Shown: one piece after another, positions 1 to 8,543 of the stretch | Layout of the letters: each line of letters opens with the position of its first letter | How positions within the stretch are numbered: the first letter of the stretch is position 1 | Source: a candidate division WOR-1 bacterium RIFCSPLOWO2_02_FULL_46_20 | Lineage (GTDB): Bacteria > Margulisbacteria > WOR-1 > O2-12-FULL-45-9 | Assembly (NCBI GenBank): GCA_001771365.1 | Contig: METP01000059.1 | Location: 1-43,238, forward strand | DNA length: 43,238 bases | Reading direction: 5' to 3' | Translations under genes and position numbers: made by a program | The notes under the pieces: generated by a model | What the model saw: the letters and a program-made list of their open reading frames with translations, nothing else | Database searches by the model: none | What the model was told of the DNA's origin: nothing

Positions 1-614
1 AGTTTCGGTAAGGTGTTAAAAAATGTCCCGATGCTCCGGGTCAGATTTCGATAGGTAAAGAGTATTTTGGGGCCTTCGGCCAGGACGTTAAAATCAGCAA
101 TCCTTTCCGAAAGGATCGCACGGAAGCGAGAGAAAATTTCATCGACGCTGCGCGTCTCCCCTGTTTCCAAGCGACAGACCAGATCCACCTGACTTTGGTT
201 GGCTAAACGCTTGTGGCGTCCGCCTATCTCAGCAATTCCTAAACCGGAGGCAATGGCGGCATAAGTAACTTCTTGAGAAAGACCAAAATAATCAGCGGTC
301 CTAACCTGCAAATAGACGGTTGCCGTATCGCGATCAAAGCAAAAAGCAAAGGAAGTGTTGCCCTCGCTATGCTCCTTATAATCTGTATTGGCCAAACTGA
401 TTACCGGAGTGCCGTTTCCCTCGATATCATCAAGCACAAAATGACGCTGACCGGCTTCAAGAAGCAAACCTCTTTTGAGTTCTCTGCCCTTTAGCGCCGC
501 CAAAAGAGGCGCGGCGTCTGTCGGGCGGCCTGGTCCAGAAAATCTTATATCACTCAACTGTCTTGTGTGGCCCCTGTAATTTACTGAAACAGGTCTTCCG
601 GTAATAGTGGTCAT
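1..614 (-). CDS. Unknown protein, N-terminal 204 codons, runs off window edge
   Basis: This reading frame is absent from the supplied ORF track, apparently because it has no stop inside the window. Reading the minus strand from the ATG at 614 gives an uninterrupted frame to base 1, starting MTTITGRPVSVNYRGHTRQL. The start is supported by AAGGAG seven bases upstream. The protein looks soluble: no signal peptide or membrane segment, mixed alpha/beta composition, one stretch TADYFGLSQEVTYAAIASGL. I recognise no family. It is divergent from the transposase/rny fragments downstream of 801. The long open frame plus a strong ribosome binding site make it very likely a real gene; its function is unknown. 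Confidence 0.82.
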   Translation of the reverse strand, partial: MTTITGRPVSVNYRGHTRQLSDIRFSGPGRPTDAAPLLAALKGRELKRGLLLEAGQRHFVLDDIEGNGTPVISLANTDYKEHSEGNTSFAFCFDRDTATVYLQVRTADYFGLSQEVTYAAIASGLGIAEIGGRHKRLANQSQVDLVCRLETGETRSVDEIFSRFRAILSERIADFNVLAEGPKILFTYRNLTRSIGTFFNTLPK

Positions 615-800
615 AGTTTTTTCTCCTTATCTATATCTAGAGAGCTCCGAAAAATTGACCCGGTAAATCCAGGTTGTCAAGTTTACCCGCCTCTGGTGGG
701 TCTTTCGGGCTCAGATATCTATCGATAGTCTCCCCCCCAGAATTTCACTGATTCTCAAATTCATCCAAGCAATTCTCGCGACTAGATTTAATCGCTTCTT

Positions 801-1005
801 TTGTCGTCAGTAGAGCGCTCGCACTCAACTGACGACGACCTGGATTTTATCGGCCCGCTGGTAAAGGAAAGCTACAGCAATGCCCATTATGCCGGTCGTG
901 ATCCCATCGATCCTCGAACTCTTTTCTTAATCTGTCTCTTGGAATTTATTGAAGGGCTTTCCGATCTTCAGGTGGTCAAGAAATTACGCAGGGCACCTCT
1001 GGGCG
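801..1005 (+). pseudogene. Transposase N-terminal fragment (IS1182/IS5-like, DUF772-type)
   Basis: The first ~65 codons of the 801..1202 frame contain GRDPIDPRTLFLICLLEF followed by [14 protein letters not shown]. This matches the pattern of the N-terminal domain (DUF772 type) of IS1182/IS5-like transposases, where a 'GRP.IDP..LL' segment leads into 'GLSDRQL...L'. The catalytic DDE part is missing: after about base 1005 the frame becomes a shadow of an RNase Y fragment in another frame. The TTG at 801 has an in-frame stop just upstream at 787-789 and no good ribosome binding site. I see a relic insertion sequence, not a working gene. Family placement is by eye. Confidence 0.62.
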
Positions 1006-1015
1006 AAGAAAAATT

Positions 1016-1219
1016 CAAGCGGGCCTTTCCGCCGCCAGGCCAGGGGCCAGGCGCGACTCTCTGGAAGCTTACGTCAAGCGATTGGAAAAACTTGAAGCGG
1101 TCGCCAAATCGTTCCCTGGCGTTGAAAAATGCTACGCCATCCAGGCCGGCCGCGAGATCAGGGTTATCGTCCAGCCGGATAAAATTGATGACAACCGAAT
1201 AATAAGGCTAAAGCTTTAG
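1016..1219 (+). pseudogene. RNase Y (rny) C-terminal fragment
   Basis: In a frame not listed in the ORF track, bases 1037-1219 encode [20 protein letters not shown], then [20 protein letters not shown] and [21 protein letters not shown], ending at TAG 1217-1219. This is the characteristic end of the HD domain and the C-terminal domain of RNase Y, the membrane-anchored endoribonuclease that starts mRNA decay in many bacteria. The preceding codons (QAGLSAA) resemble the family's 'QAADALSAA' with two codons lost. The N-terminal anchor, KH domain and most of the HD domain are absent; the sequence upstream belongs to a transposase. About 65 of roughly 510 residues remain. Assignment is confident; whether a full rny exists elsewhere is unknown. 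Confidence 0.82.
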
Positions 1220-1311
1220 TTTAAGGTCCCGGGCCATCTATCCCTGCGGTGTTTTCCCTGGTTCTCCCCCTTGCTTCCCCTCCCTTTAAAATGTGAAGTT
1301 TCTATTTTGGG

Positions 1312-1338
1312 TTGACAGGGTATTGTTTTGGGTAACAT
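1312..1338 (+). promoter_or_regulatory. Candidate promoter of the M20 peptidase gene
   Basis: TTGACA at 1312-1317 and TAACAT at 1333-1338, separated by 15 bp, which is shorter than the optimal 17. It lies 55 bp upstream of the ATG at 1393. The -10 box is followed directly by a perfect inverted repeat, so repression at the transcription start is plausible. Confidence 0.45.
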
Positions 1339-1369
1339 GAGAATTCTCAAAATAAAGTGAAATTTCTCA
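1338..1369 (+). promoter_or_regulatory. Paired operator-like palindromes
   Basis: TGAGAATTCTCA (1338-1349) is a perfect 12-bp palindrome. A related imperfect copy, TGAAATTTCTCA, lies at 1358-1369. Their centres are 20 bp apart, about two helical turns, and the first abuts the candidate -10 box. This is the usual geometry for cooperative binding of a dimeric repressor near a start site. No regulator gene is adjacent, so the binding protein is unknown. Confidence 0.4.
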
Positions 1370-1392
1370 ATGACAATAACGAGAAATAAGAA

Positions 1393-2610
1393 ATGAGCCT
1401 GCGAACAACACCAGTTAGAGCAAGGGTTTCAGAATTTCTTAGAAGAAGGACGTTGTCTAGCGCTGACAATCCGACGTTAGGAGGCGGTTCGCCACCCATA
1501 CTGAAAGATTTAAAAGTACTGGTTAATACTTCTTCGGAAACAAACGCCCTGGCTGATATCACTAGGGCAGCAAGAGTAATAAAAAAGCTTTTTAAGCCAT
1601 TTTTTGAAATAAGAGAATATCCGACCCCATTGGGCCCCGTAATCTGCTGCCAACCTGCTGGTCAGGCAGCCCCCATATTAATGGTTGCTCATTACGATAC
1701 AGTTGTTCCTGTCTCACGGGCCGGTGGGTATAGAGAAGAAGGTAATAAGGTATTTGGTGCCGGCATTTCCGATATGAAAGCCGGCATTGCTATGGCAGCT
1801 GCCTTGGCCAAGCGATATAAAATAGAAGGGAGAGCCATCCCTTTCGGCGTAATTATTGTGCCGGATGAGGAAATTGGTTCGCCGGAATCGGCGCCGATCC
1901 TCCGAACGGTGGCACGTTCTTATCGTCTCGCTTTGATCTTAGAACCAGTATTCACAACCGGACAATATGTCATGTCGAGACGAGGCTTAACTAAATATAA
2001 TATCGAGATCATTGGTAAAACAGTTCACACCGGACTTTCATATGAACGCGCAGATGCCATGTTAGCTGCGGCTCAAATTATTGTAGCTGTTAGTAAACGG
2101 CATGATCCGCAAAGGTACTTTTCAACAAATCTGGTGATAGACCCCCTGTCTTTGGTTGGCAAAATAAATGCTGTTGAGGGCCGGGTGAAACTAAGCGGCG
2201 AGATCCGAACAGGTTCTGAAACCGACCAACAGGGATTCTTCTCCTGGTTACGAGAGTTCATTTCTACAATTAGGATTGAAGGCGTCACTCTTCAGCTTGT
2301 TGTCCCGGAGAAAGGGCAATCCAGTCCCGTCACAGTTGGCGAAACAGCCCAGCGTTATGAACGAGTTTTGCAGGAAGTTATGACTGGCCAAGGTATTGCC
2401 CCTGATTGCGTCCCGGCACATGAGAGAGGAGCTTCAGACCTTAATCGCTTGACCAATGTTCTACCGGCGATCGACGGCCTGGGAGCTGTCGGTTTTGGCG
2501 CCCATTCAACCACGGAATGGATAGACAGATTGGCGTTAGCCGAACGGACTAAACTATTGTGGGAATTGACCAATCGTTTATCTATTGAGTTGTCATCTTG
2601 GAGCTCATGA
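1393..2610 (+). CDS. M20 family metallopeptidase (CPG2/ArgE/DapE-like)
   Basis: A 405-residue cytosolic zinc hydrolase of the M20 family, which removes amino acids or acyl groups from small peptides and N-acyl amino acids. Visible landmarks: the first metal motif in MVAHYDTVVP, the bridging aspartate region GISDMKAGIAMAAALAK, the catalytic/metal glutamates in VPDEEIGSPES, the later EPV segment, and a C-terminal RGASDLN motif before the final metal histidine region (GFGAHST). The first ~60 residues are an extra, basic N-terminal stretch before the catalytic domain. The ATG at 1393 has only a weak ribosome binding site (GAGAAATAAGAA); a later start is possible. It stands alone and is convergent with purD, nine bases away. 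Substrate cannot be told from sequence: carboxypeptidase G2-like is most likely. Confidence 0.86.
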   Translation: MSLRTTPVRARVSEFLRRRTLSSADNPTLGGGSPPILKDLKVLVNTSSETNALADITRAARVIKKLFKPFFEIREYPTPLGPVICCQPAGQAAPILMVAHYDTVVPVSRAGGYREEGNKVFGAGISDMKAGIAMAAALAKRYKIEGRAIPFGVIIVPDEEIGSPESAPILRTVARSYRLALILEPVFTTGQYVMSRRGLTKYNIEIIGKTVHTGLSYERADAMLAAAQIIVAVSKRHDPQRYFSTNLVIDPLSLVGKINAVEGRVKLSGEIRTGSETDQQGFFSWLREFISTIRIEGVTLQLVVPEKGQSSPVTVGETAQRYERVLQEVMTGQGIAPDCVPAHERGASDLNRLTNVLPAIDGLGAVGFGAHSTTEWIDRLALAERTKLLWELTNRLSIELSSWSS

Positions 2611-2619
2611 TCCCGCGCT

Positions 2620-3906
2620 TCAGATCCTCGCTCGCTTCCGCAGGCATTTTAGTGCTTTTTTGCCAATATCTTGGCGATAGTGCATGCCTTTGAAACTGAT
2701 CAATGAAACCGCGCGGTAAGCATTATCAATCGCAAACTTGATTGTGTCCCCCAGAGCAGTAACGCCTAAGACCCGGCCTCCGGCGGTTAAAACTCCCGGT
2801 CCTTTCGTGCCCGCGTGAAAAACATACGCGTCTTTTAACTGACTAATCTTATCCAGCCCGCTGATGGGCAGTCCGGTCTCATATTTCCCAGGATAGCCGC
2901 CGGCGGCCAGCACAACACAAACCGCTGCCCTTTCTTTCCATTTCAAATTAACTGCTTGTAGCTTACCCTCTACTGTTTTTTCAAAAACCTCGACTAAATC
3001 AGATTCCAACCGCATCATAATAGGTTGGGTCTCTGGATCACCAAAGCGACAATTGAATTCCAGGACTTTGGGCCCTTGCTTGGTCACCATAATCCCGGCA
3101 TAAATAACACCTTTGTAAACAATGCCCTCCCGCTTCATGCCAACCATAAACGGCTCTAACGCACTATTATATATAGTATCCATGAGTTGATCGGTAACTA
3201 CAGGCGCCGGCGAATAGGCGCCCATGCCGCCAGTATTTGGACCTTCATCATTATCAAAAACCCGCTTATGGTCCTGCGAAGAAGCTAAAGGAACAATGGT
3301 TTCTCCGTCTGTTATGGCAATAATTGAGGCTTCTTCCCCCACCAAACATTCCTCAATCACTACTTTGTCCCCTGCCGCGCCAAACTCTTTGTCTTCCATT
3401 ATCTGATTCACAGCCGCCATCGCCTCTTTGACTGTTTGAGCAACAATAACCCCCTTGCCTGCTGCCAAGCCGTCAGCTTTAACAACAATCGGTGCTCCTA
3501 CATTATTAATGTAAGCAATGGCCTCTTTTGAATTGGTAAAGATGCCGGCCTGGGCAGTGGGAATGTCGTATTTGGCCATAAATTCCTTGGAGAAAACTTT
3601 ACTGCCTTCAATTTGCGCGGCGGCCTTGTTGGGCCCAAAGATTTTTAGGCCCTTCTCTTCAAACAGATCAACAATCCCAGCCACTAAAGGCATTTCCGGT
3701 CCAACAACCGTTAAATCAATTTTTTTCTCTAACGCAAACTTTAACAAACCTTTGATGTCATCTATATTAATATTTACGTTTTCAGCTAACTCTGCTGTGC
3801 CGGCATTACCCGGCGCACAATAGATCTTTTTTACCTTGGGACTTTGGGCAATTTTCCAAACTAAAGCGTGTTCGCGGCCACCGGAGCCAATTACCAGGAT
3901 ATTCAT
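2620..3906 (-). CDS. purD: Phosphoribosylamine-glycine ligase
   Basis: PurD, 428 residues, the family's usual length. It joins glycine to 5-phosphoribosylamine using ATP, the second step of purine synthesis. The N-terminus MNILVIGSGGREHALVWKIA is the typical PurD dinucleotide-like fold. VVKADGLAAGKGVIVA and EECLVGEEASIIAITDG belong to the ATP-grasp domain, PNTGGMGAYSP is the family signature, and EFNCRFGDPETQ carries Mg-binding residues. The start is supported by GGGAGG seven bases upstream and by a 4-bp ATGA overlap with recJ, so it is the translationally coupled last gene of the efp-to-purD operon. The C-terminus carries a basic tail (KCLRKRARI) beyond the usual end. Confidence 0.97.
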   Translation of the reverse strand: MNILVIGSGGREHALVWKIAQSPKVKKIYCAPGNAGTAELAENVNINIDDIKGLLKFALEKKIDLTVVGPEMPLVAGIVDLFEEKGLKIFGPNKAAAQIEGSKVFSKEFMAKYDIPTAQAGIFTNSKEAIAYINNVGAPIVVKADGLAAGKGVIVAQTVKEAMAAVNQIMEDKEFGAAGDKVVIEECLVGEEASIIAITDGETIVPLASSQDHKRVFDNDEGPNTGGMGAYSPAPVVTDQLMDTIYNSALEPFMVGMKREGIVYKGVIYAGIMVTKQGPKVLEFNCRFGDPETQPIMMRLESDLVEVFEKTVEGKLQAVNLKWKERAAVCVVLAAGGYPGKYETGLPISGLDKISQLKDAYVFHAGTKGPGVLTAGGRVLGVTALGDTIKFAIDNAYRAVSLISFKGMHYRQDIGKKALKCLRKRARI

Positions 3907-5591
3907 GTTCTGGCCTCCCTTATGTCAACTAGAGAAAGTTGTGCGCTGTCGAACCCGTTCCACTCATTGGCTTCCAGGCGGTAAGCAATGTCATAGACCT
4001 TGTCATAAGACAGGCCGTCGGAAAAAGCCCCGAGACTAAACCCGATTGCCTCCAGCCCGTTGGTGAATTTCAATTTCAGGTGCCGGCCGTCTTTACCCAC
4101 TTTACGCGCGTCAGCCACACTAAATTTTCTGCTCATAAAGACAGGCCGGGGGTTCCCTTCCCCATGAGGATCTAAAACCTCCAACTCCCTGGCCAAATTC
4201 AATGTTATATCGGCCGGATCAAGCTCTGCCTCAATTAAAATCCTGGGCGCCAGATCATTCAAAGAAATATAATTATCGACAATTGTATTAATTTTTCGCC
4301 TAAACTCGTCTACCTTATCAGCTTCAATTTCAAACCCGGCCGCCCCGGCATGTCCGCCAAAATCAATAAACAGATCGGAGCAGGCATTTAATAATTTATA
4401 AATATTAACGCCGGCTAACGAACGCGCTGACCCTCGACCCACCCCATCATTTAATCCGATCAAAATTGTTGGCCGATTATAACAATCAACAACACGTGAC
4501 GCCACAATACCGATAACCCCGGGATGCCAATCATGGCCGACCAGCACCACCACTTTATTGTTTTTTACATATTCTTCGGTTAATTGAGCAAAGACCTCTT
4601 CTTTGATTTCACTGCCAATACCCTGGCGCCTGACATTTATCTTATTTAATTCAACCGCCAAGCCTTGGGCCTCAACATCATCATCGCTCAATAGGAGATC
4701 AACAGACTTTGAGGCATGCTCCAACCTGCCGGCCGCATTAATACGCGGCGCCAGGCCAAAATAAATATTATTGACTGAAATTTTATCCGGCAGTGAAGCA
4801 ATCCTGGCTAAATGCTTAATTCCCAAACGCATATTTTGATTAATTAAACCCAGGCCAACCTTGGCAATAACACGATTCTCCCCGGTTAAAATCACAACAT
4901 CAGACACAGTCCCCAAAGCGGCTAAATCAAGCAGTGAAGTTAAAAACCGGCTGTCTTTTTCTCCGGCAATACGCAGCAGCGCCCAGGCGAACTTAAAAGC
5001 CACCCCTGCCCCCGACAAATCCCTTGTTGGTTGATCCGCTAATTTTGGATTAACTATCGCCACAGCCTCTGGCAGCCGCCTGGGAATATTATGGTGATCT
5101 GTGACAATTACTTCCAGGCCAAGCTTGTTTGCTTCTTCTATTTCCTTAAAGTTGGAAACCCCGCAATCAACAGTAATAATTAATTTTACGCCCGTCTCGG
5201 CAATTTTTTTAACGGATTCCAAAGACAAACTATACCCTTCTCCATAACGGTGCGGGATATAGTATGTTGCCGGGATTTTAAGAAACCTCAAAGTATGCAT
5301 CAAAATAGCCGTGCCGGTCACTCCGTCCACATCATAATCACCAAAAACGCAAATCTTCTCGCTGCGCTCCCTGGCTAAAAGCACACGCTTGGCCGCAGCA
5401 ACAACATTGGGCAATTCCATGGGGTCGGAGAGATCTGCCAGGCGCGGCCGCAGAAAAGATCGGCCTGCCTGCGCCGTTTTTATCCCACGATTGATCAAAA
5501 CCTGGGCAGTTAAAGGAGAAACGCTTAGCTCTTGCGAGAGGGTTTGGGACAAAAACTGATCCGGTTTATGCGATTGCCACAGTTTACTCAT
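3903..5591 (-). CDS. recJ: Single-stranded-DNA-specific exonuclease RecJ
   Basis: RecJ degrades single-stranded DNA 5' to 3' in recombination and mismatch or base-excision repair. The DHH phosphoesterase motifs are all present: VFGDYDVDGVTGTAIL (motif I), LIITVDCGVSN, VTDHHNIP (the DHH), LSGAGVAFKFAWALL, and the DHHA1 motifs GRGSARS and GGHAGAAGFEI, followed by the C-terminal OB region. The ORF track starts at 5660, but the first 23 codons there overlap the DUF362 gene. I prefer the ATG at 5591 (MSKLWQSHKP), which forms a TGATG stop-start junction with DUF362 and gives 562 residues, normal for the family. No clear Shine-Dalgarno sequence precedes it, as expected for re-initiation. Confidence 0.95.
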   Translation of the reverse strand: MSKLWQSHKPDQFLSQTLSQELSVSPLTAQVLINRGIKTAQAGRSFLRPRLADLSDPMELPNVVAAAKRVLLARERSEKICVFGDYDVDGVTGTAILMHTLRFLKIPATYYIPHRYGEGYSLSLESVKKIAETGVKLIITVDCGVSNFKEIEEANKLGLEVIVTDHHNIPRRLPEAVAIVNPKLADQPTRDLSGAGVAFKFAWALLRIAGEKDSRFLTSLLDLAALGTVSDVVILTGENRVIAKVGLGLINQNMRLGIKHLARIASLPDKISVNNIYFGLAPRINAAGRLEHASKSVDLLLSDDDVEAQGLAVELNKINVRRQGIGSEIKEEVFAQLTEEYVKNNKVVVLVGHDWHPGVIGIVASRVVDCYNRPTILIGLNDGVGRGSARSLAGVNIYKLLNACSDLFIDFGGHAGAAGFEIEADKVDEFRRKINTIVDNYISLNDLAPRILIEAELDPADITLNLARELEVLDPHGEGNPRPVFMSRKFSVADARKVGKDGRHLKLKFTNGLEAIGFSLGAFSDGLSYDKVYDIAYRLEANEWNGFDSAQLSLVDIREART

Positions 5592-6670
5592 CAATAACTT
5601 TGAAACAACTTTCCCCAGCCGGTTTTGAGCATTTCCTTGACCCGTTTTCTGCCAATACAAGGCAACCAGTAATAATCATGGTAGAGGATCGAAGCAAGGT
5701 AAGACCACGGGGCCAGGACAGTGCGCAGCAGAAAATTCTCTAACGGTTTGAGCGGCCCCCAATAAATAAACTCCTGCCCCCGGCTGGCAAAAGTTGTCCT
5801 CTCCATCTTAAATCCAAAATTAACATTGGCAATATCTTCACCAACCACCTCAATCTCTTTAGGATCTCCAACGCCAAGCCCCGCTTCGTGAGCCAAACGA
5901 ATAAATTTTAAAGACATAGGATCAAATCCCATCATCTTGGCAGAGATGGCATCAATGGCTACCTGGTCAGCAGAGGCCAGAGCAAAATCCTTTACGTAAG
6001 GGACCATACAACGCGGCCCGGGACCATCGCCGGCAAAGCTGCCATCCATTACGGCAAAAACCCCGCTGTGAATTTCTTTTTGAATGGTTAAGAGATCAAC
6101 CAGGGTCTCGTGGATAACAGAATGGGTCCAGTGTCTTTTCTCATGCAACAGTCCGCCAAAGGCATTTTTCATTGCCCCGGTCATGGTCGTAAAAATATGC
6201 GTCTTCATGGTTGGCAAATGGATAATGTTTTCACCAATCAGGCGCCTGGGAATGTGGATCCCCTCTGGAAATATTTTATCCAAAACCAGCATTTTAGCTT
6301 TTGGCTCATATCTCACCCATTCTTCACCTTCGTAAAGGTGGATGTTGCGTAAACCGTATTTATCAAGAACAGGTTTATGCTTATTGGCAATTTCCCCTAT
6401 TTTGGCCGAAACTACAACGGTGCGATTATGACAACCATGTATAAACTCTTTGCTATAGCCATCTGCCAGAAGTGTTTTGATAACCCCTTCCAGCTGCCAG
6501 GGGGTGGTTGAACAGGCCGGATAAAAGTGGTGCCAGGATATATTAATTTTTAAAGCGGTATCCTTATCCCTGGGCAGATACTTTTGATAATCTGCCAGAT
6601 GCATGAGCTTTTGGTAATCATCAAGCACCGTCTCTGGCTTTATTTTTATGACAGCAACTTTAGAACTCAT
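5591..6670 (-). CDS. DUF362 domain-containing protein
   Basis: 359 residues with the DUF362 pattern: an early KINISWHHFYPACSTTPW segment, IIHLPTMKTHIFTTMTGAMKN (family motif of a lysine followed by T-x-T-x-K-N) and FALASADQVAIDAISAKMMG near the end. DUF362 proteins are often linked to iron-sulfur or ligand binding, but the biochemical role is unsettled, and no 4Fe-4S ferredoxin motif is visible here. The gene sits between ubiA (4-bp ATGA overlap) and recJ (TGATG junction), so it is transcribed with both. Family call is good; function is unknown. Confidence 0.85.
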   Translation of the reverse strand: MSSKVAVIKIKPETVLDDYQKLMHLADYQKYLPRDKDTALKINISWHHFYPACSTTPWQLEGVIKTLLADGYSKEFIHGCHNRTVVVSAKIGEIANKHKPVLDKYGLRNIHLYEGEEWVRYEPKAKMLVLDKIFPEGIHIPRRLIGENIIHLPTMKTHIFTTMTGAMKNAFGGLLHEKRHWTHSVIHETLVDLLTIQKEIHSGVFAVMDGSFAGDGPGPRCMVPYVKDFALASADQVAIDAISAKMMGFDPMSLKFIRLAHEAGLGVGDPKEIEVVGEDIANVNFGFKMERTTFASRGQEFIYWGPLKPLENFLLRTVLAPWSYLASILYHDYYWLPCIGRKRVKEMLKTGWGKLFQSY

Positions 6671-7539
6671 ATTTTAATCCAATAAACGATTATAGCTAGA
6701 GCGGCAATCCACAAAAGAATATCGATAATTAGAGGAATGTCGGTAAGCAATATTTTTTCCGGACGACCGCCTTCATCTTTCTTATAAATCAAATAAAGAT
6801 AGCGAAAAATACCGTAAATAACAAAAGGGATGGTGTAAAACAGGTTTTTTGTTCCAAATTTAATCACGGTATCCGGCCATAAGCAATAAATGGCATAAGC
6901 AACGATAGTTGCCCCAGCCACCACTGAAATCAGCTGGTCCAAAAGCTGTGGGTTATAATCTTTAAGGCTTCTCCGATGGTCACTCCCCTCACCAAGCGTA
7001 AGCAACTCATGTCTTCTTTTTCCAAACCCGATAAACAAGGATAATAAAATGGTGCATAGTATCAACCAGGGAGAAAGAGAGACATCAATTACAACTACTC
7101 CGGCCACCGCCCGTAAAACAAAACCGGCAGCAATGGCAAAGACATCAAAAATCACCATCTCTTTGATCAAAAAAGTATAGAGCAACATCAGCAAGACATA
7201 TGAAAGCGCTACCAGGGCAAAAGCAGAATCAAGATATAACGAGGCGGGGATGGCAATGAACAGGAGAACCAGGGCCAAACCTAAAGCTTGCGGGAGCTTG
7301 ACCTGGCCGTTGGCAATGGGCCTAAATTTTTTCTGTGGATGCTTACGGTCATTTTCCGCGTCTCTAATATCATTAACAATGTAAATAGCGCTGGAAAGAA
7401 GACAAAAAATAACAAAGGCAAATAACACTTTACATAAAAGAGCCGGATTTAAAAAATTGAGCGAAAAAATAAGCGCGGCAAAAACAAAAAAATTCTTGGT
7501 CCACTGGGCCGGACGCAGGATTTTGAATAAAGCTATCAT
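6667..7539 (-). CDS. UbiA-family polyprenyl-phosphate phosphoribosyltransferase-like membrane enzyme
   Basis: 290 residues with about eight or nine membrane helices. The UbiA metal/pyrophosphate motif is clear as YIVNDIRDAENDRKHPQKK (N-D-x-x-D-x-x-x-D), followed by RPIANG. A second polar loop has GKRRHELLTLGEGSDHRR and LKDYNPQLLDQ. The KHPxKxxRPIA wording and the YNxxxLD loop match the decaprenyl-phosphate phosphoribosyltransferase branch (Rv3806c-like) better than quinone or haem O prenyltransferases. The likely reaction is transfer of phosphoribose from PRPP to a polyprenyl phosphate for cell-envelope sugars. It starts by a TAATG junction with accB. Subfamily is inferred by eye. Confidence 0.85.
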   Translation of the reverse strand: MIALFKILRPAQWTKNFFVFAALIFSLNFLNPALLCKVLFAFVIFCLLSSAIYIVNDIRDAENDRKHPQKKFRPIANGQVKLPQALGLALVLLFIAIPASLYLDSAFALVALSYVLLMLLYTFLIKEMVIFDVFAIAAGFVLRAVAGVVVIDVSLSPWLILCTILLSLFIGFGKRRHELLTLGEGSDHRRSLKDYNPQLLDQLISVVAGATIVAYAIYCLWPDTVIKFGTKNLFYTIPFVIYGIFRYLYLIYKKDEGGRPEKILLTDIPLIIDILLWIAALAIIVYWIKI

Positions 7540-7973
7540 TATCCCTTCTTGATCAGTATCAATTTCTGGCCATATTCTACCGGCTGGCCATTCTCAACCA
7601 GGACTTTAACAACTTTGCCTTTGACCTCCGCTTCAATCTCATTAAATAGTTTCATAGCTTCAACAATACAAACAACTTTACCAACTTCAACTTCGTCTCC
7701 TGCGTTAACAAAAGACGGCGCTTCCGGTGACGGAGCCCGATAAAAAGTTCCAACCATGGGAGAGGTAATGGCTACCAGGCCCTGATCTTCCGCTGCCTCA
7801 GCCGACTCGGCAGCCGGCATCACAAGATGGGCCGCAGGCAGATGGGTGCTGACCACTCCACCCTTTTCCCGCCGCACCTCGTATTTGATCCCGTTTTCCT
7901 CAATGGACAAACCAGAAATATCTTCCTCTTTAACCATTTGAATTAATCTTTTAACTATTTCCCAATCAGCCAT
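7539..7973 (-). CDS. accB: Biotin carboxyl carrier protein of acetyl-CoA carboxylase
   Basis: 144 residues. The N-terminal helix (VKRLIQMVKEEDISGLSIEE) and short KYEVRREKG strand are typical of AccB, followed by an Ala/Pro linker and a biotinyl domain. The biotin site is EAMKLFNEIEAE, with the lysine that carries biotin; Met-to-Phe in the usual 'EAMKLMNEI' is the only deviation. It carries carboxyl groups in fatty-acid synthesis. accC is not beside it. It lies six bases after efp, and efp-accB adjacency is common in bacteria. Confidence 0.96.
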   Translation of the reverse strand: MADWEIVKRLIQMVKEEDISGLSIEENGIKYEVRREKGGVVSTHLPAAHLVMPAAESAEAAEDQGLVAITSPMVGTFYRAPSPEAPSFVNAGDEVEVGKVVCIVEAMKLFNEIEAEVKGKVVKVLVENGQPVEYGQKLILIKKG

Positions 7974-7979
7974 AATTTA

Positions 7980-8534
7980 TCACGTCCTTCCGAGATATGT
8001 ACTCTCGTTGGTATTAACTTTAAGCAGATCACCGACGTTAACAAAAAATGGAACTTGAATCACCGCGCCGGTCTCAAGAGTAGCCGGTTTGCCGCCGGAA
8101 ACAGTATCACCTTTAAAGCCAGGCGCAGTCTCCGTAACTTTTAGTTCAACCGTGGCGGGCAAATTAACATCCAGGGCCTCCTCCCCATAAAAAGAAATAT
8201 TGATGACAAGACCCTCTTTGAGAAACTTGGCTGAATCACCGATCTTTGCGGTTGGCAATGAAATTTGCTCAAAAGTTGTCTGGTCCATAAAATAAAAGCT
8301 GTCGGAATCGGCGTAGAGAAATTGCATTTGTTTGTATTCAATGCGCGCCGGCTCCATCTTTTCTCCGGCATTAAAGGTCTTGTTTATTATCGCCCCGGTC
8401 CTTAGATTTTTGAACTTAATTTTAATGCTGGTCTGCTGAGCGGCTCTTTTCTGGTGAAATTCCAAACAACGGAAGAGATCATTGCCTATCTCAACAGTGA
8501 CTCCTGCCTTTACATCGTTTATGGGGATAGCCAT
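7980..8534 (-). CDS. efp: Elongation factor P, atypical loop
   Basis: EF-P binds between the P and E sites and rescues ribosomes stalled at polyproline. I set the start at the ATG 8534 (MAIPINDVKAGVTVEIGNDL), giving 185 residues, the normal length. The track's longer frame adds 38 residues encoded by promoter sequence. The three beta-barrel domains are complete, ending in FVNVGDLLKVNT and ESTYLGRT. The domain I loop that normally reads 'HVKPGKGxAF' is here HQKRAAQQTSIK, so the usual lysine or arginine at the loop tip is not in place and the PGKG motif is gone. The start has no Shine-Dalgarno; a strong promoter ends nine bases upstream (leaderless). It heads the efp-accB-ubiA-DUF362-recJ-purD operon. 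Confidence 0.94.
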   Translation of the reverse strand: MAIPINDVKAGVTVEIGNDLFRCLEFHQKRAAQQTSIKIKFKNLRTGAIINKTFNAGEKMEPARIEYKQMQFLYADSDSFYFMDQTTFEQISLPTAKIGDSAKFLKEGLVINISFYGEEALDVNLPATVELKVTETAPGFKGDTVSGGKPATLETGAVIQVPFFVNVGDLLKVNTNESTYLGRT

Positions 8535-8543
8535 AGCCAAGAC

